Below are positions 44,948-57,138 of a stretch of DNA of 64,000 nt, one piece after another (position 1 is the first letter of the stretch; each line of letters begins with the position of its first letter). The stretch comes from Gongronella butleri. Lineage: Eukaryota; Mucoromycota; Mucoromycetes; Mucorales; Cunninghamellaceae. A program made the translations under genes and the position numbers. The notes under the pieces are model-generated. The model saw nothing but the letters and a program-made list of their open reading frames with translations. It was not told the DNA's origin and ran no database searches. The DNA lies in the NCBI GenBank assembly GCA_025201375.1, contig JAIWZP010000021.1, positions 450,244 to 514,243 of the forward strand, written 5' to 3'.

Positions 44948-45230
44948 TGGCCATGTTACCCTTCATCCCTTTTCTTTATTTTAATACTAATATAGGCAAA
45001 AAATAAAAAATGACAACCTTACTGGGACGCGCTTCACGGCAATCGACCTTTTTGGCGTTGGTTGACAACAGGTGGTTTATGCGTAGACATCATGAGGAGC
45101 CAATCAAGGGGCAAAAGTCGGCCATTTGCCATAAAAGGCGATGCGAAGTGTGGTCCATTTGACTTTTTTTTTTTTTTTTTTTTCCTTTCTTTCTTTCTTT
45201 TTGACGGCTTCTCCTCCTTTTTTATTTATT

Positions 45231-46545
45231 ATGAATGTGCATGATCTAGGAAACGAGCTGCTGACGACCATTGCTGGATATTTGCCATTGGCTGAGCTTG
45301 CGGAATTTGCCGTGGTGTGCCAGCGGTTCCACTCGATAGTGCAAGACGACGCCGTGTGGCGAGAAGCCCTGGACAACCGATACGGGATCCGGTACAAGCT
45401 GCCTGACGAGACGTGGAAGGAGTTGTTCTTTAAAAAAGAGCAAGACCCGCACGACAACAAGCTTTGTCCGCACCTCAGTCGTGTTGACGCCACTGTTCTT
45501 GCGCCATACGTCAAAAAGTACCAAGCTGTCCTCAATTGGCTGCCCAAAAACATCAATTGCGCTACCTGTGGCACAAACGAGTATGAACGTGGTGCCTGCC
45601 TCTATGTTTGGGACGGCAATGTGCGCCTGCGTAAGTGCAATTGCTCTCAATGGCAATTAAATGGATCTCTGTCACCTCACACACTGTTGTCTCACACACG
45701 CTACTTTTGTTTTTTTTTTTCTTGCGCAGGATGCCGCGATTGCTCATACCGCTTCCACAATGCCGATGCCAGCCGCCATGGCATCCTCATACGCACCAAT
45801 GTCCTTCAGCTCTTTTGTTTTGATTGCTCGCGCTTGGTAGGACTCCCCAGACACTCAATTGAGATGGAAAAAAAAGAAGAAATTGGTCAATTGGAGCGGA
45901 AACAACGCGCTATTTTGGAAAATTAACGCGCTCTTTTCGTTTTTTTGCTTCCTAGCTTGGTGAGACGCGCGGTGACGTGACCGAGGCGCACTATGTGAAT
46001 CACCTATTGGAGATTTTGACGCAGGACAGTGAACTTGGGCGTGAGGCACTGCGTCAAAAGCAACAATGTATGAATGAAAGGCTCATGCAGCGCCAAGATG
46101 TGGACCGTCTGTGCATTTTGGACAACAAATACTACTTGGTGGAGCGCGTGTGGCTGTGCACGTGGTTCTTGCGGCTGTGCGACGGCAAGATCGGCGAGGG
46201 ACCCGTCAACAACAAGCCATTGGCTATCAGCGACGACGATTCTACACTAAACCCCAATGCTCGACCAAAAGGCAACTTTGTTGGCGGCTTTGGTGTCGTC
46301 ACACCCGAGCTCTGGGACTATCTCGTCGACACCTACGGTCTCGAGGGCGAAATTTACACGTCAGGTACGCAATGACATGAAAAAAATGCAAACAGTGCGC
46401 GCAGAACGCGTCATTTTTTCTTGTTTCAATGGTCAATTGACACGCGCTCATCTTCTTTTTTCTTTGATATGCATTTGTAGATGACATCCAGGGCCCTGAA
46501 TACGCCGAGCTACGCCAGTCCATCATTGATTGGCGCCTCATTTGA
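45231..46545 (+). CDS. F-box protein with zinc-ribbon-like cysteines and DUSP-like domain
   Basis: Probable SCF ubiquitin-ligase substrate receptor. Four exons (45231-45630, 45730-45836, 45956-46364, 46481-46545) in phase give 326 residues. The N-terminal F-box (about 4-45) reads LGNELLTTIAGYLPL, then a Cys/Val-Trp pair (VCQRF, DDAVWREAL). Cysteine pairs CATC (110/113), CRDC (135/138) and CFDC (163/166) suggest zinc binding. Residues about 225-315 look like a DUSP domain, otherwise known from USP deubiquitinases: YYLVERVWLCTWF, then GEGPVNN (251-255), VTPELWDYLVDTYG and an EIYTSDDI end. The F-box plus DUSP pairing is unusual to me. Substrate unknown. Confidence 0.75.
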
Positions 46546-48734
46546 GTATGCGCGCGACACAGTCTTTGAAATATCTATTTTTTCCTGTTTCCCTTGTTGC
46601 TCCTATATTTTCCATTGATTTGTGTATGCCACCGCATTGTACGATACCTTCAATTAAAGCATTGCCTTCAAAAGTTATAAATTAAAGTTTTTGAGAATTT
46701 CGTGACTGATGATACGAGCCAAGCTTTATGACATTGATGTTTGAGTTGCAAAAAGCACGACCTCCACTTGCTTGGTGGCGTTAAAAGCATCTTATTTCAA
46801 CGAACTCACCATTTGATCTTTGAAAAAGATGATTCCCGTCATTTTTTTGGTCTTTATGGTGAATTCCACAACCTGTTTGGACGCTACCTTTTTGAACGAA
46901 CGCTTGTTAGCTTTCTCGATCGAATGAGCCAACTCTTGCAACACTGCAGCTACCAGATGGCGCGCAGCACGATTTTTGAAAACGACGGATTTTCCAAGTG
47001 GTATAGTCGTCGATTTGAAAATGCTGAAATTTGGGTCGTCGTATCGCCACACCTTTCAAGTATAGGGTGGACATGTCTCGTTCACTGGCAAAAACACAAT
47101 CAAATCCAGGGGTCCATTGACTGAATCTCGCGCAAAACGAAAAAAACTCGCGATTTTTCATCTCAAGTCAAAGTCAACGAGGATTAACCGCAGCGCCGTA
47201 AAAGTGATATCACCAGAAAGAGCACGACTTGAAGCGTGCGCAGACATCGTTTATCTTTTAAAAAAGATGAGTTTTTGGCAGAATGGATGCTACGGAACGT
47301 TCAAGCGTAAAGTTCGACGCGTGATAAACCGCGTCGGTCGACGAGTGACACGCGCCGCTTCCTAATCAAATATACGCATCTGAGATCTCTCTTGCTAGTG
47401 GACGCGTCGGCGTGGCTCTTTGGACGTGTTCTTCCCATGCAATTCGCCATTGAAAATAAATCTAAAATCGCTCATTGCTCGTTTTTGAACAGATGGATCG
47501 TGCCCTTTTTTGATGTTTTTGTTGGCAGTGCCATGCGGTTGTGGTTCTGGGTGAGTTTGGTGCAATTCTGAGGACCTGATTTCCAATTTTTTTGTTTGGG
47601 TGCTCGACGCGAATAAATTTTGAATTTGCGAGAGGCGCATCAATTAGAGTCCTAGGCCTGCCGCTCTGGATTTCGTGGCCATTTCGAGCATGGTGGTTCT
47701 CGTTGAGACACGATTCGGCGCGCTGCAGTGACTCTTTGGTGACTTTTTATTGATTTCGTTTTTAAAAAGCGACTGACCATAAGTAATTCTGTGAAAATCT
47801 TGTACAAAATAGAAGTTTTTCTTCAACAATGGATTGGGGCAGGGACTTTTAAATGAACATAACAGTCATCAAATCCAATGTTTGACCGAGATCGGATCGC
47901 TGCAACGCGAGCAATTTCAAAACAAAGATTTTTTTGGCATTTCGCTGCCTTGTTTGGGTTTGAGGTGTATCAAACTCGCTGAAGTACTTTGAATCTCTGT
48001 CACACACGTCCACCGTGCGATGAAAATCGACGAACAATTATGTATTTGTCGAGAACCCTGCAATTTACGGCACGCTAGTGCAACTATCCTTATTAAATGA
48101 AATCATTGAGAACAGTTTTTGAGTTTAAAACAAAAATGGGAGGATCGAGGGCTTTCCGTCGCTCTCTTTGGCGTGACTATGATAGCCACCAAAAGCGGCT
48201 GGTCGACGACCAAGGTTCTCGTTTCCTCTTGTTTTGACGAATGCGCATTTGCAGGTTATATTTTCCTTTCATGATGCCGTGGCTCCCGAGAATGTGGGTG
48301 CTGAACCTTGATCGAAAAGTAAAAAAAAAAGGGGGGGCTCATGTGAAAAAGACGCGCGGTCCAACACGTCGTGTCGACGATTTTTGTACGACACGACGCT
48401 GCATTGCGCCATTGCCATAAAGAGGGAGCACAAATCAGCGTGCGTACACGCCGTCCCAGAGATGCACCTGCGTTAACCTTTTTGCACACCGCGGCGGAAT
48501 CAAAGCAATTCTTGATCTTTTATTATAAAAGTCGTGAGAAGAGGGTACAAATTAAAATTAGAAGGGGGAGCAAGGAGAGGTGCATAATTTTTTGAGGAAT
48601 AACAAAGGAAAATCAAGATCAAGGGTAAGGAATCCAAAGACGAGGGATAAAAAAGGGGGGTCAAACAAAAAGATATCATACAGAGGAGGGAAAGAGGGTA
48701 AAATTGGGACAACCATCAAGCACAAAAAGGACAA
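46546..48734. other. Gene-free region: 3' UTR and decayed repeat
   Basis: After the F-box gene's 3' end (TTCAATTAAAG near 46650), the sequence is the decayed repeat listed next plus A/T-rich unique sequence to the methyltransferase stop. Open frames do not persist. Confidence 0.6.
47105..47750. repeat. Old decayed dispersed repeat, copy 2
   Basis: Same block order as 16.5-17.15 kb: AGAAAGAGCACGACTTGAAG-like, CGCGTGATAAACCGCGTC, GATCTCTCTTGCTA, GACGCGTCGGCGTGG, TTCTTCCCATGCAATTCGCC, TCTAAAATCGCTCATTGCTC and GCAATTCTGAGGACC. Upstream flank (46.7-47.1 kb) may belong to the same element but I cannot align it. Confidence 0.6.
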
Positions 48735-49000
48735 TCAGCTTGTGGACGACGGCGCAATCTGCTTTTTCTGGCCGTAGGCAAAGTGGATGTTTTCAAAAGT
48801 CTTGTATTCATCCGTCTCGTCCCAGCAAATGTCGAGCTTTTGGTTGTATTCGTCCACTGAGATGCCCTCCATGACGCACACTGGCGGTTGCAGCGCTCGA
48901 TAGTATGCTTTCCATGACTGTAACGCCAATTGACCAAGCTAAGCGGACAAATAAAACAAAGAAATGAGCATCATCATCGGGGGAATGGTGATTTTTTGAG

Positions 49001-49037
<37 letters not shown>

Positions 49038-50753
49038 TTGCCAGCCCACTTGCCACCAGGACAAGAGATAAAGCTTCCTTGGACGTGGTGCAGGGAGTCC
49101 ATGTTGTGCAATTGATCCTTGAGTTTGCGGCCGCAGTGCGGGTCAAGATTGCGCGCCTCCATCAGAGATATCAGCTGCTGGTTGTATTGCTTGGTGACGG
49201 GACCTGGGCGATGAAGCTCCAGATCAAACTCAACAATTTCCATCCACCCGCCAGGCTTGAGCACGCGCAAAATGTCCTGCAGCACCGTTGGCCATTGATC
49301 TCGCTCGATGCCATGCCCCATGAACCTTAAAAAAAGTAAAAAAAAGCAAAAAAAGACGTAAGCAATTGCGCAGATCGGATTTCCCCGTCGATTCCCACAC
49401 ACGTCGCGCATGCATCAGATGTGTGTGTAATTTGAGTGTGCGAGTGTGTGTGTGTATTGCGGCCAATTGCTCCCCGCCCCCACGCAACCAACGCATTGGT
49501 CACAAAAAGTGAAAGAGAGCGTGCGTGCAGGGTTCGCACAGTCCATTTTTTGATTCTACCTACCTCATAAAGACATAATCAAAGGTGGCATCTTGAAATG
49601 GTAAGCCCCGTAACACATCGCATTGATAAAATTGGCAATTGAGGGGTTTGATATCTTTGGGAAACATGCTGGCCATGTCCACTCCTACAATCGTCGACTT
49701 TGGGTATTCGCCCGCAATTTCCATCGTCCTGTTGAACAAATCAAATGCCAAGACGCGTCAGATCAAGCTCCATTTTCCATTTTTTTTTCCTTTTTTTTTT
49801 TTTACCACGAGCCCGGGCCGCAGCCAATGTCCAAGACAGTCGCTCCCTTGCGCAGGTGATCTGTGACAGGTGCAAGATAGTTGCTACGTATGGGAAAATA
49901 AAATAAAAATCATCATTATTATCAAAACGAAGCGCGGAAATGAGCATTTGAACCCTGTTTTTTTTTGTTATTTTTTTTTTTACCCCTGAATGGCGAAGCG
50001 CACCATGAAATGCAATAGATGCAAGCGATCGATTTCCTCCTCATCGCACGGCAGGACGTACGATGAGACGTGGCTGCCAAAGAACTTGCGTCCATCGATC
50101 CAGATAATTTCTGGCTGGGTGTCGAGAAGCAATTCGGGCTTGAGGTGCATGAGATCGTGCAGGTTGTGATGTGAGCTGCTAGGTGTGTATGTGGATGGCG
50201 ATGGCGTCGGTGGTGAGATGCTATGTGCCGGGCTTGAGAGCGATTGCGGTCCGAGCGCCTGCTGCTGCTGTGAATTTTGCTGCTGCTGGTGCTGTGTCAG
50301 ACTTTGAGCGATATTACTTCTCAGCAGTGGATGGATGTGGTTACTGGAAGCAGCGGCAGGAATGTCTGAGATGGCCAAAAGGCTAGAGGATGGGGTCAAT
50401 TGCTGTGGATCCATCGTGTTGATGCTGCCGCCGCCAATGCTTGCGCTTGCGCTCACCGACCCGCCAGTTCGGTCACGAAACGCGCGGAATGGGAAGACGC
50501 GCGACAATGGGCGGCGCGATTGATGGTGGTGCGTGGACGATGCGTGGCTCAGGCGAATGGTCGGCGACGATTGCTTGCGCAGCTTGATGCGGCCGTGACT
50601 GCTTCGTAGTGCAGGCATCGGGTATTGCCGGTGATAGTCGCCGTCGTGGTGCTCACCTTGCGGCGGAGCCCACTCGGGCAGCGATGTGAGTCGCGGGTCT
50701 TGGCTCGCCGTGCTGCCCAAACGCCGCTCCATACGTGAATGTTGATTACCCAT
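48735..50753 (-). CDS. SAM-dependent methyltransferase, fungal UMTA-like
   Basis: Predicted small-molecule or protein methyltransferase. Five exons on the minus strand (50753-49984, 49883-49806, 49728-49564, 49325-49037, 48938-48735) join in phase to 501 residues. The first ~230 residues are Ser/Gln/Pro/His-rich and disordered. The Rossmann domain starts with MVRFAIQGNY, then motif I LDIGCGPG at 274-281, an acidic motif II (VGVDMA) and FDYVFMRFMGHGI, then LKPGGWMEIVEFD, the post-motif pattern of the UMTA/LaeA-like fungal group. The MGNQHS start (Gly2, Ser6) would suit N-myristoylation; that is inference. The 3' intron before exon 5 carries a ~26-A run (as T on the plus strand). Substrate cannot be deduced from sequence. 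Confidence 0.85.
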
Positions 50754-53255
50754 GGCGAAAATAAATGTGTCTGTGAGTGTGTGTGTGTGTGTCGTAAGTG
50801 GCGTACGTGACCGGTGTGAAAAAATAAAAATAAAAATTCGAAAAGCTACGCGCGTGGGTGTGAGAGCAAGTGCAAGAAGCAAAAAAAAAAAAAAGAGAAA
50901 CACGCGCGAAAAAAACGCAGTAAAAGAGGAAAACGGCAAGAAAACAAGAATAAAGTGGCCAGAGAGAGGGGGGATAAAGGAAAGGAGGAGGGGGTATAAA
51001 GGAGCTGGCAGCTTAAAACATAGAGATGGGGAAAAGAGCAAGAAAAGACGCAGGGAAAAAGCGAAAAGAACAATAAAAAGGGAAACAAGAAGAACCTTTG
51101 GGGGGAGACCGATTTGAATTCTCGAGCATCTTTATGTCATTTTGGTACGACGCGACTTTTGTAAGTCCGCAAAATGAAAGTGGGAATCTTTTTTTGTGCC
51201 CGACGGTCCATCCTGCAGCAGTAGCAAACAAAGCCAAAAATAAAAAAAGCCAATGGATATGTCAATTAGCACTTTTATGCACTCACAAGCGACAAGCGAC
51301 CACGTCATACGCACAAAAGGAGAGAGCGCTGCAAATGACACGTTTTCCCCGCATTGCCAACATGAATAAACACGCTCACAATTCCACAAAGAACGAGATC
51401 ATCAATTATTCAATCAATGGGATGGCCCAAAGAGGTGGTGGCGGCATGGAAATCCATGCCATTGTGTGTGGCCCATTCCCTTTTTTAGCATGGCCGCCTG
51501 CTCAACGCAAAGGGGGAGCCAAAAAAAAAAAATTTTTTTTCGCTTGATTGCCTCTCTCATGGCTGGCAGGCGTCGCTGCTCAGTGGCCCGTCACTTACCC
51601 CTCACACTCTCTCTCAATGTCACAAGCAGAATGGATTCCATTGCTCATGCAGCCACCTGCACCCTATGCGTGCACAAAAAAAAAAAAAAAAAAAAAAAAC
51701 AGGGCTTACCTGCACATCATGGTCATCTCTAGATCAATTGGTCACACATTTGCCCTTTTGCTCGTCACTCATGGCATGGACAGATTCGCACACACACACT
51801 CACACCATGAACACCCTGTTGGGTTTCTTATCATCAACTCCAATGGCGTCCATCCATCTGATTTTCTCACTCTTCCCCCCCCCTTTCTCTGTAGACTCTC
51901 CGTGAAAGATGCTCTCCAGCTCTTCTTTTTTCATTGTAAAATGTTTCAATTGTATAAAGGAAATGAGAATCAGAAAGGCTGTAACAGCCGGGCTCGGATT
52001 AATCAAAGAGACGATAGTAATTCATCCTGACACCCATCAATTTCATCATCTTATGGAAAAATATTGTGGTACCCTCGTAGGGTACCTACAGATAAGATTC
52101 CTACTGAATGTTATAAAGAAAAAAGAAAAGGGAATTGGACGGATGACCAGCCCTTTTATATCCCTCGCAAAAAAATTTTCTTCGTCGGAGCCCAAGTCAC
52201 TGCTTTTCCCTAATGCGGCAACAGCCACTTTTTCCGTGCCCTTTTGTACAAGCCATCCCGCCTGCTCCGCATCACAAATTGGCAGCGCGCATGGCAACAG
52301 GCTTCGTGCGTGGTGCCATCTACGTGATTTTTCTGATTTTAGGTGTCAAATGCCAAGATTGGGGCGTGAATGATGCGTGGTTCAACACTCATGGTTGCAC
52401 ATCCGCGATAAAGCAACCTCTGAGAAAGAAAAAAGGGATATGATCCCTGAAAAAGAAAAAAGCTGCGCCTTTTTGTGTCGAAAAGCCGGAAAAACACCAG
52501 GTTTGATGGCACTCTTTGCCTTTTCAAATAGCCATCCTGGCAGCTGCTGCCGGTGACTGAGCGATCTTGCAGGGGCTGAAAAAGAGCCACTCACAGGCGC
52601 AATGCCTCATTGAAACACGAAAATGATGAACATTGAATAAATTTACTTTCTCAGTGGCCCTTTTCGCACGGCAATTATGACCGATATCAGGGCCCAAAGA
52701 TGGTCTTTCGCAAATGTCGATACCATTGGCACCACGTGCACGACGGGTGCGGTGCAAAGAGAAAAGCAATGTGTTGCGCTGTGTGCCAAAAAAGGGCCCA
52801 GCCGACGTGCAGTGCTTGGTTTTCAAGGGGGAGGGGCAGGGCTTCCCGTGTTTCTATTTTTGATGCAATGACCCAAGACCAGGGAAACAACAAAATCATG
52901 GCCTGACACGGGAAAGACACCGATCGGATCCTCCACAGACACCGCCAAAAAAAAAAAAAAGCCCAATATCGCTGTGCATCGATCAGGTGCTCTGACGGTG
53001 GATCAGATTGATCCGGCGCATGATGAGCGCGCGATTGGCCGCCGAGCATTTTGCATCGTGCGGTGAATGACCAGGTTTCAGGGTTGCCATTCGATTGTGC
53101 TCCATTGTTTCGTAATGTCAGGGGATTTTTTTTTTTCATGCTGGCTTTCCGGGTCGGGTGGCACGCTCCACGACAATGTATAAATATGGGATCATTGCTT
53201 ACAAAAGAAAGTCTTTGTCTTTCAAAAGCCATTGACTTCCCTCTTTTCCACTCAA
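50754..53255. other. Intergenic between methyltransferase and acetate transporter
   Basis: About 2.5 kb, A-rich near the methyltransferase promoter (50.8-51.1 kb) and T-rich elsewhere, with an A run at 51677-51700. Open frames are short and carry no recognisable pattern. A TATAAATA at about 53179-53186 lies 70 bp before the transporter ATG and could be its TATA box. Confidence 0.5.
53179..53186 (+). promoter_or_regulatory. Possible TATA box of the acetate transporter gene
   Basis: TATAAATA 70 bp upstream of the ATG at 53256, in an otherwise mixed-composition leader. Position and match are plausible for a fungal TATA element, but no transcript data are available. Confidence 0.4.
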
Positions 53256-54162
53256 ATGACTGAGCCTCGCATGGAACTTCCCAAGGTCGCAAGCGAAAAC
53301 ACGCTCTATGGCATGGACCACCCCCATTTCAGCCACACACTCAGTCCCAACCACCTGAGTCCAAGCCCAAGCCCTGATTTTTACCATGAGGACAAGTATC
53401 TGTCGCGTGCCAGTACCAGCACCGAACATCCTTTGCTTGCCAATCCCAATCTCATGCGCAAACACTGTCATGGCCCTGTTGCTGGCAATCCTGGCGTTCT
53501 TGGTAAGCACTTTGAGCGGGCATTGATTATACCGCTTGCATGAATTTTCTCGTAACACGCCCACTCACTCGGTTTTTTCTCTTTTTTTCTCTTCTTTAGC
53601 ACTATGGTCCTTTGCTGTGGTGACGCTGCTGCTTGGCACATACAATGGATTCTACCCATTCGAATCCAACAACATCATTTTGCCAACAGCCATCATGTTT
53701 GGCGGTCTTGCCCAATACATTGCCGGATTCATGTGCATGATCAATGGCGACACATTCCCAGCCATCTTGTTCGTCTCATACGGCGCGTTCTGGGCCGGCT
53801 CCGGCCTCATGATGCTGCCATCCGTGCATGGTGCGCTGGGGGCAATGACAGATACCCAAATCAGCACTGGCAATGCAGTCTATCACTATCTTTGGAGCGC
53901 ATATACGGCATGGAACATTGTGATCTCTCTCAAGATCAAGAACGGCACGTTTATGACATCCTGGAATCTATTTTTTGTGTTTCTGACGCTCCTCTTGGAG
54001 GGGATCGCTTTTACCTTCACGTCACACATCGTCATGCGCATCTCCGGCATCACCGCTTACCTCGCTGCCATTGGCGCCTTTTACACGGGCGCTGTCGAGC
54101 TCCTCGAGGATCAGGATGAGCATTACTGGCTCGGCCACTACAAGTTTTGCAAACATTCATAA
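53256..54162 (+). CDS. Acetate/monocarboxylate transporter, GPR1/FUN34/YaaH (AceTr) family
   Basis: Plasma-membrane acetate or ammonia-linked transporter like yeast Ato proteins. Two exons (53256-53502 and 53600-54162) join in phase 1 to 269 residues, the usual size. The cytosolic N-terminus (1-75) is Ser/Pro/His-rich. The family motif lies at the exon junction: GNPGVL (77-82) then ALWSFAVVTLLLGTYN. Six hydrophobic segments follow (about 85-103, FGGLAQYIAGFM, FPAILFVSYGAFW, YHYLWSAYTAWNIVI, WNLFFVFLTLLL and ITAYLAAIGAFYTGAVEL). The motif differs from the usual NPxPLGL core at Pro and Leu positions. Expression in response to acetate is typical of the family, not shown here. Confidence 0.9.
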
Positions 54163-55303
54163 ACGGTCCCCTTTTTTTTCTCTCATTTCATTAAAACATT
54201 GCATCTACATCTTCCTCGTTGTTCTTTTCAAGGCTCTTTACTTCCATATATTGGGTCTACAGGCACTTGACTTGAGTTGAAGCCGCTCTCACCCTTGATG
54301 CAAGATCTAAACCTCGGATGTAAAGAGGTTTAAAAAAAAAAGTGTTTTGAGCACATTCAAAGCTGCGAATGCATATGTGTAAAGTATTGTGGAAACGCGA
54401 CACGCGACATACGTGTGCGAGATTTTTTTTAAAAAAAAGGGGGGAGGCAAAAAAAAAAAAAAAAAAACGCAAAAAAAAAGTGACAAAATGTGACAAAAAG
54501 TGATTCCCGTGGTAGGCGGCGCTGCATCCACCAAATTTGTTACAGTACCTACAATGCTCGTTGCCAGCATTGATCAGCACCTGGGTGCCTTGAACGTTTG
54601 TTGCACCTTGTGCCTCATCATGTCCGAGAAAATGCACAAGAGAACGATTTTCGTGTTTTTCTAGGATTTTATCATATCATGCGTAGATCACAAATTGAGC
54701 GTTTGTGTAGAATTCGGGAAAATAAGTGAGACAAAGGATAGGATGGTTTTAATCTGAAAATAGAGCGAAAAGAAAAGAAAAGGGGAAATCTAAAAAAAGT
54801 GGGATTTTAAAAGCAAAAAAATGGATGTGTGGCAGATTCACCGGACGACACCAGACTCTCAGCTCGGTCTGAGCTCAAGCGCTAGGCACGTTGGTGCGGT
54901 GCCCAGTCTACGTACAATGCACGCAGTATGCATTGACGCGCCTAGGGCCTAGCACATCACAATTGGCGTGCCTGAATGAGCTCATTATCATATTGTTCTC
55001 GTTGTTCACACGTTTCATCTGTCCATTTTATTTATTATAATAATAATGCGCTGCGCAATCGAGCGAGCGAGTGCATGTACGCGCGCCTGTGTCACCGCTC
55101 AATTGTATTGCTGGGAAAACGCCATGATGTCGTCCAATTGGACGTCCCAGATGGATGGACGACGTGACGACGATTGGCATTCCAAAGAAAGCGACCCAGG
55201 CCGCCAAGCTGCCTGGGGAACTTCAGGGTGTAAATATCGCTAGAAGAAAAAGGGACACGGGCAAGATGTGAGTGTAAGAATGGATTTGTCACTTTTCATC
55301 TTA
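54163..55303. other. Intergenic, A/T-rich
   Basis: No gene seen. Contains A runs (54449-54467) and a GAGAAAATGCACAA motif near 54627 that recurs near 61316 and 61508, too short to call a repeat family. Confidence 0.5.
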
Positions 55304-57138
55304 CTAGCCCACCAAGCAGCGGCCCTCATCGGTGGCTGCGTGAGCGCCCAAAAAATCGGGGAGGGGTTGGCGCGCATATTGATTTCGCTTCATAAAGGCC
55401 TCCGGCACCTGCTTAAGCGCCAATAAGCGATACAGGAAGGAGATCCTACCATGCAATGGTAGATGCGCATCCACCAGCGCCGCATATGCCGGCGAAAGCA
55501 TTTCCTTGACCTCTAGCCAAAGATCTGAAAATGGGGGTTGTCGAGGTCGCGAGGACAGCGCGCCAAAAAGACGACCAACGATGTCTTGAATCCAGGCAAA
55601 CATCGTTTGGTCTGTGCTGTAAAAGCGCATACCACGAAAGCAGACGCGTGGCAGCGCGGCATTGCCAGTCCACACATAAGTGATTGTGCCATCGGCATGC
55701 AGGTTCTCCAGAATGAATGCTGCAAAAGCATCCTAAAGGCCGCAAGGCCAACATTGCGCTGAATTCGGCCGAATACGCGATTTAGGCGGCATGTAATTGC
55801 GCAGAGGATGTGCGAGCTGGTGAGGCCTGTCGTCTTCCACCAGGCATTGACGTGGGGATCGCGTGTGCACCAACGAACTTGGGCATTTAGGCCAATGCCA
55901 ATTCTAATCCAAAAAAAAGAGAGAATTTAGCATTGTCCTGCGTGTGAGAAACGTAACATGCTGGCAACTCACGCAATACCACCGTCTGAGGGACTCGCAC
56001 CACCAGCAACGAATCTATAGCAAGCACAAAAGAAAATAAGCAATGTTACAAAGAAAATTCCAGGGATATTCAGTGTAGGTTCTTACTCCAAGCTGAACGA
56101 GTTCACACACACCAATGAAATACGCCATGTTGATGGTCATTATGTCATTGCCGTATTGTTCAACATGGGTAAATGCGACGCGCTGTTCATTATGGGGCTC
56201 GAATGTGACAAAATTGATCGCCGGCGTCGGCTTGTAACGACAAAACGACGAATCAGATCTTCTCGAGTCACCCAAGCCTGCAAATTCACGTGTTCGAGAT
56301 CAATGACGCCCGGGATGTCGTCGTTGTCGGCGTCGCTTCCGCTGCTGTTGGCATCCTCTTGAGAGGCATGCTCCTCGTGCACTTTGAGGCGCTGTCTGTC
56401 GATTCCACAAGGACCACACCAATCGCCACCAGTCACGACCAATTCATGGGTTGCTCGTCCTCATGGATGCCATGGTCCATGGAAAAATGGTCCAGTGTGG
56501 CGGCCACCATCACCTGGTACAAATTTGGGACCCGATGAGCAAGTTTTTAATGAAGCGCCAGGTTCATAGGCGTAAAGAAGTAAGATCACAAACATTTGGT
56601 GTCGTACAGCGGCAACGGCTAAGCACCCCGCCACGCAATACACCTCAAATGAACCAACGGGTAAACACGATAAAAGCGCTTGTGGTTTGGGGACATCGCG
56701 TCGAGTTCTCGGCGAGCTAGGATGCTGTCATCTTCCTCGCTGTCAGTATCTGGCACGATGCCTCGTATTGCAGGCCTGTATGACCGTCCAAGGCGCGTTC
56801 TTGGAAAAAAAAAATACAAAAAAACGAGTCAACATCAAATCAGGACAATGAGCAGCTCTGTTTTATAGAACGCGTCGCAATTTTACCTGCACTGCCGCTC
56901 TGAATTGGCTGTTCAATGGTGTTGCTCATGATCAGGGTTGGTGTCGTTCGCGGGGCTGCTTTCATGGTTGATTGCCGTGGATTGACTTGGTGAGCCGTCT
57001 TGGGGAAAAAAAAAAAAAGACAAAAAGCGCCTCAGCATCAAAACAAGACAAAGCAACAGCCTGGTTTTATAAAGATTGTTGTCGTTTTACCTGCTTGGTG
57101 CTTGTTACTCGCCTGCATGGGGTCTTGATCACGTCCTG
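55304..57138 (-). pseudogene. Broken, unrecognised gene
   Basis: Several plausible protein blocks lie on the minus strand but not in one consistent frame. A C-terminal block at about 55304-55735 (TDQTMFAWIQDIVGRLFGAL, then ISFLYRLLALKQVP) looks truly protein-like and ends at TAG near 55304. Upstream come GIGLNAQVRWCTRDPHVNAW (about 55740-55900, one base out of frame with the former), INFVTFEPHNEQRVAF (about 56090-56230) and DLEHVNLQAWVTREDL (about 56270-56320, again another frame). Small exons with good splice sites follow at about 56887-56998 and 57091-57135. A partial copy of the 500-bp satellite interrupts it at 56.51-56.73 kb. I do not recognise the protein family. Confidence 0.35.
56509..56730 (+). 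repeat. Partial copy of the ~500-bp higher-order repeat
   Basis: Carries AAATTTGGGACC, GAGCAAGTTT, GCCAGGTTCATAGGCGTAAA, CCTCAAATGAACC, GCGCTTGTGGTTTGGGGACA and GCGTCGAGTTCTCGGCGAG in the same order as the array at 14.1-16.0 kb. Confidence 0.85.

Noticed and set aside
50980..51041. Extension of the methyltransferase N-terminus upstream of 50753
   Set aside because: The open frame continues but is a T/C-rich leader giving a Phe/Leu-rich stretch; the MGNQHS start is better placed.
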